A program made the position numbers and the translations under genes. A DNA stretch of 5,946 nt from Candidatus Shapirobacteria bacterium. GTDB taxonomy: Bacteria > Patescibacteriota > Microgenomatia > UBA12405. A model generated the notes under the pieces. That model was not told where the DNA came from. It did no database searches and saw nothing but the letters and a program-made list of their open reading frames with translations. The DNA is taken from the NCBI GenBank assembly GCA_018500045.2, contig JAHBAQ020000032.1, positions 1 to 5,946 of the forward strand, in the 5' to 3' direction. Shown piece after piece: positions 5,928 to 5,946 of the stretch. Numbering within the stretch: position 1 is the stretch's first letter; every line of letters begins with the position of its first letter.

Positions 5928-5946
5928 CTGTCTCTTATACACATCT
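5928..5946. other. Residual Nextera/Tn5 mosaic-end sequencing adapter at contig end
   Basis: CTGTCTCTTATACACATCT is an exact 19-nt match to the reverse complement of the Tn5 mosaic end used in Nextera libraries (AGATGTGTATAAGAGACAG). It sits flush with the contig end, as expected for untrimmed adapter. It should be trimmed. Translated on the minus strand it yields the well-known artefact residues VYKRQ/MYKRQ. Confidence 0.97.

Noticed and set aside
5928..5946. Genuine Tn5-type transposon end
   Set aside because: The 19-mer matches the synthetic mosaic end exactly and sits flush with the contig terminus, which fits library adapter and not a genomic insertion.
1..5946. CRISPR arrays, tRNA or rRNA genes, insertion sequences, toxin-antitoxin or defence loci
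   Set aside because: No spaced direct repeats, tRNA-like cloverleaf, rRNA segments, transposase motifs or defence-type proteins were seen. Nearly all sequence is explained by six genes.

Overview
The window is an AT-rich piece of a bacterial genome, probably a metagenome-assembled contig. Three things suggest the Candidate Phyla Radiation / Patescibacteria, perhaps a Microgenomates-like lineage: a two-gene 2-oxoacid:ferredoxin oxidoreductase with a gamma-alpha fusion, a compact DEAD-box helicase starting MYNNR with an N-terminal R/N/FG-rich tail, and genes with no Shine-Dalgarno sequence at their starts. This placement is inference; no rRNA or ribosomal protein marker is present. TGA ends two genes (the oxidoreductase beta subunit and the NRAMP transporter), so the TGA-as-glycine or TGA-as-tryptophan codes do not apply.

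Layout: positions 24-2757 (minus strand) form one tight operon. It runs from a fused gamma-alpha subunit, through a short beta subunit 2 nt further on, to a 140-residue protein that overlaps the beta stop by ATGA. A 94-nt divergent intergenic region follows. Next come an NRAMP-superfamily transporter on the plus strand (2852-4123) with a non-canonical metal site, and a 169-nt gap holding a likely promoter and a structured leader. After these lie a DEAD-box RNA helicase (4293-5552, plus) and a convergent, 5'-truncated SH3b-domain gene (5601-5927, minus).

The last 19 bases (5928-5946) are exactly the Nextera/Tn5 mosaic-end adapter in reverse complement. They are not genomic, and any protein prediction reading through them gains a false MYKRQ N-terminus.

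Function: the oxidoreductase pair would interconvert a 2-oxoacid plus CoA with an acyl-CoA, CO2 and reduced ferredoxin. The transporter moves an undetermined substrate, probably an ion. The helicase remodels RNA. The SH3b fragment is probably the end of an envelope or secreted protein. No link between these units is evident beyond proximity. The points most worth following are the small protein coupled to the oxidoreductase, which resembles the mainly fungal DUF3605 family, the altered NRAMP site, and the interleaved stems in the helicase leader. I see no convincing new multi-gene system.
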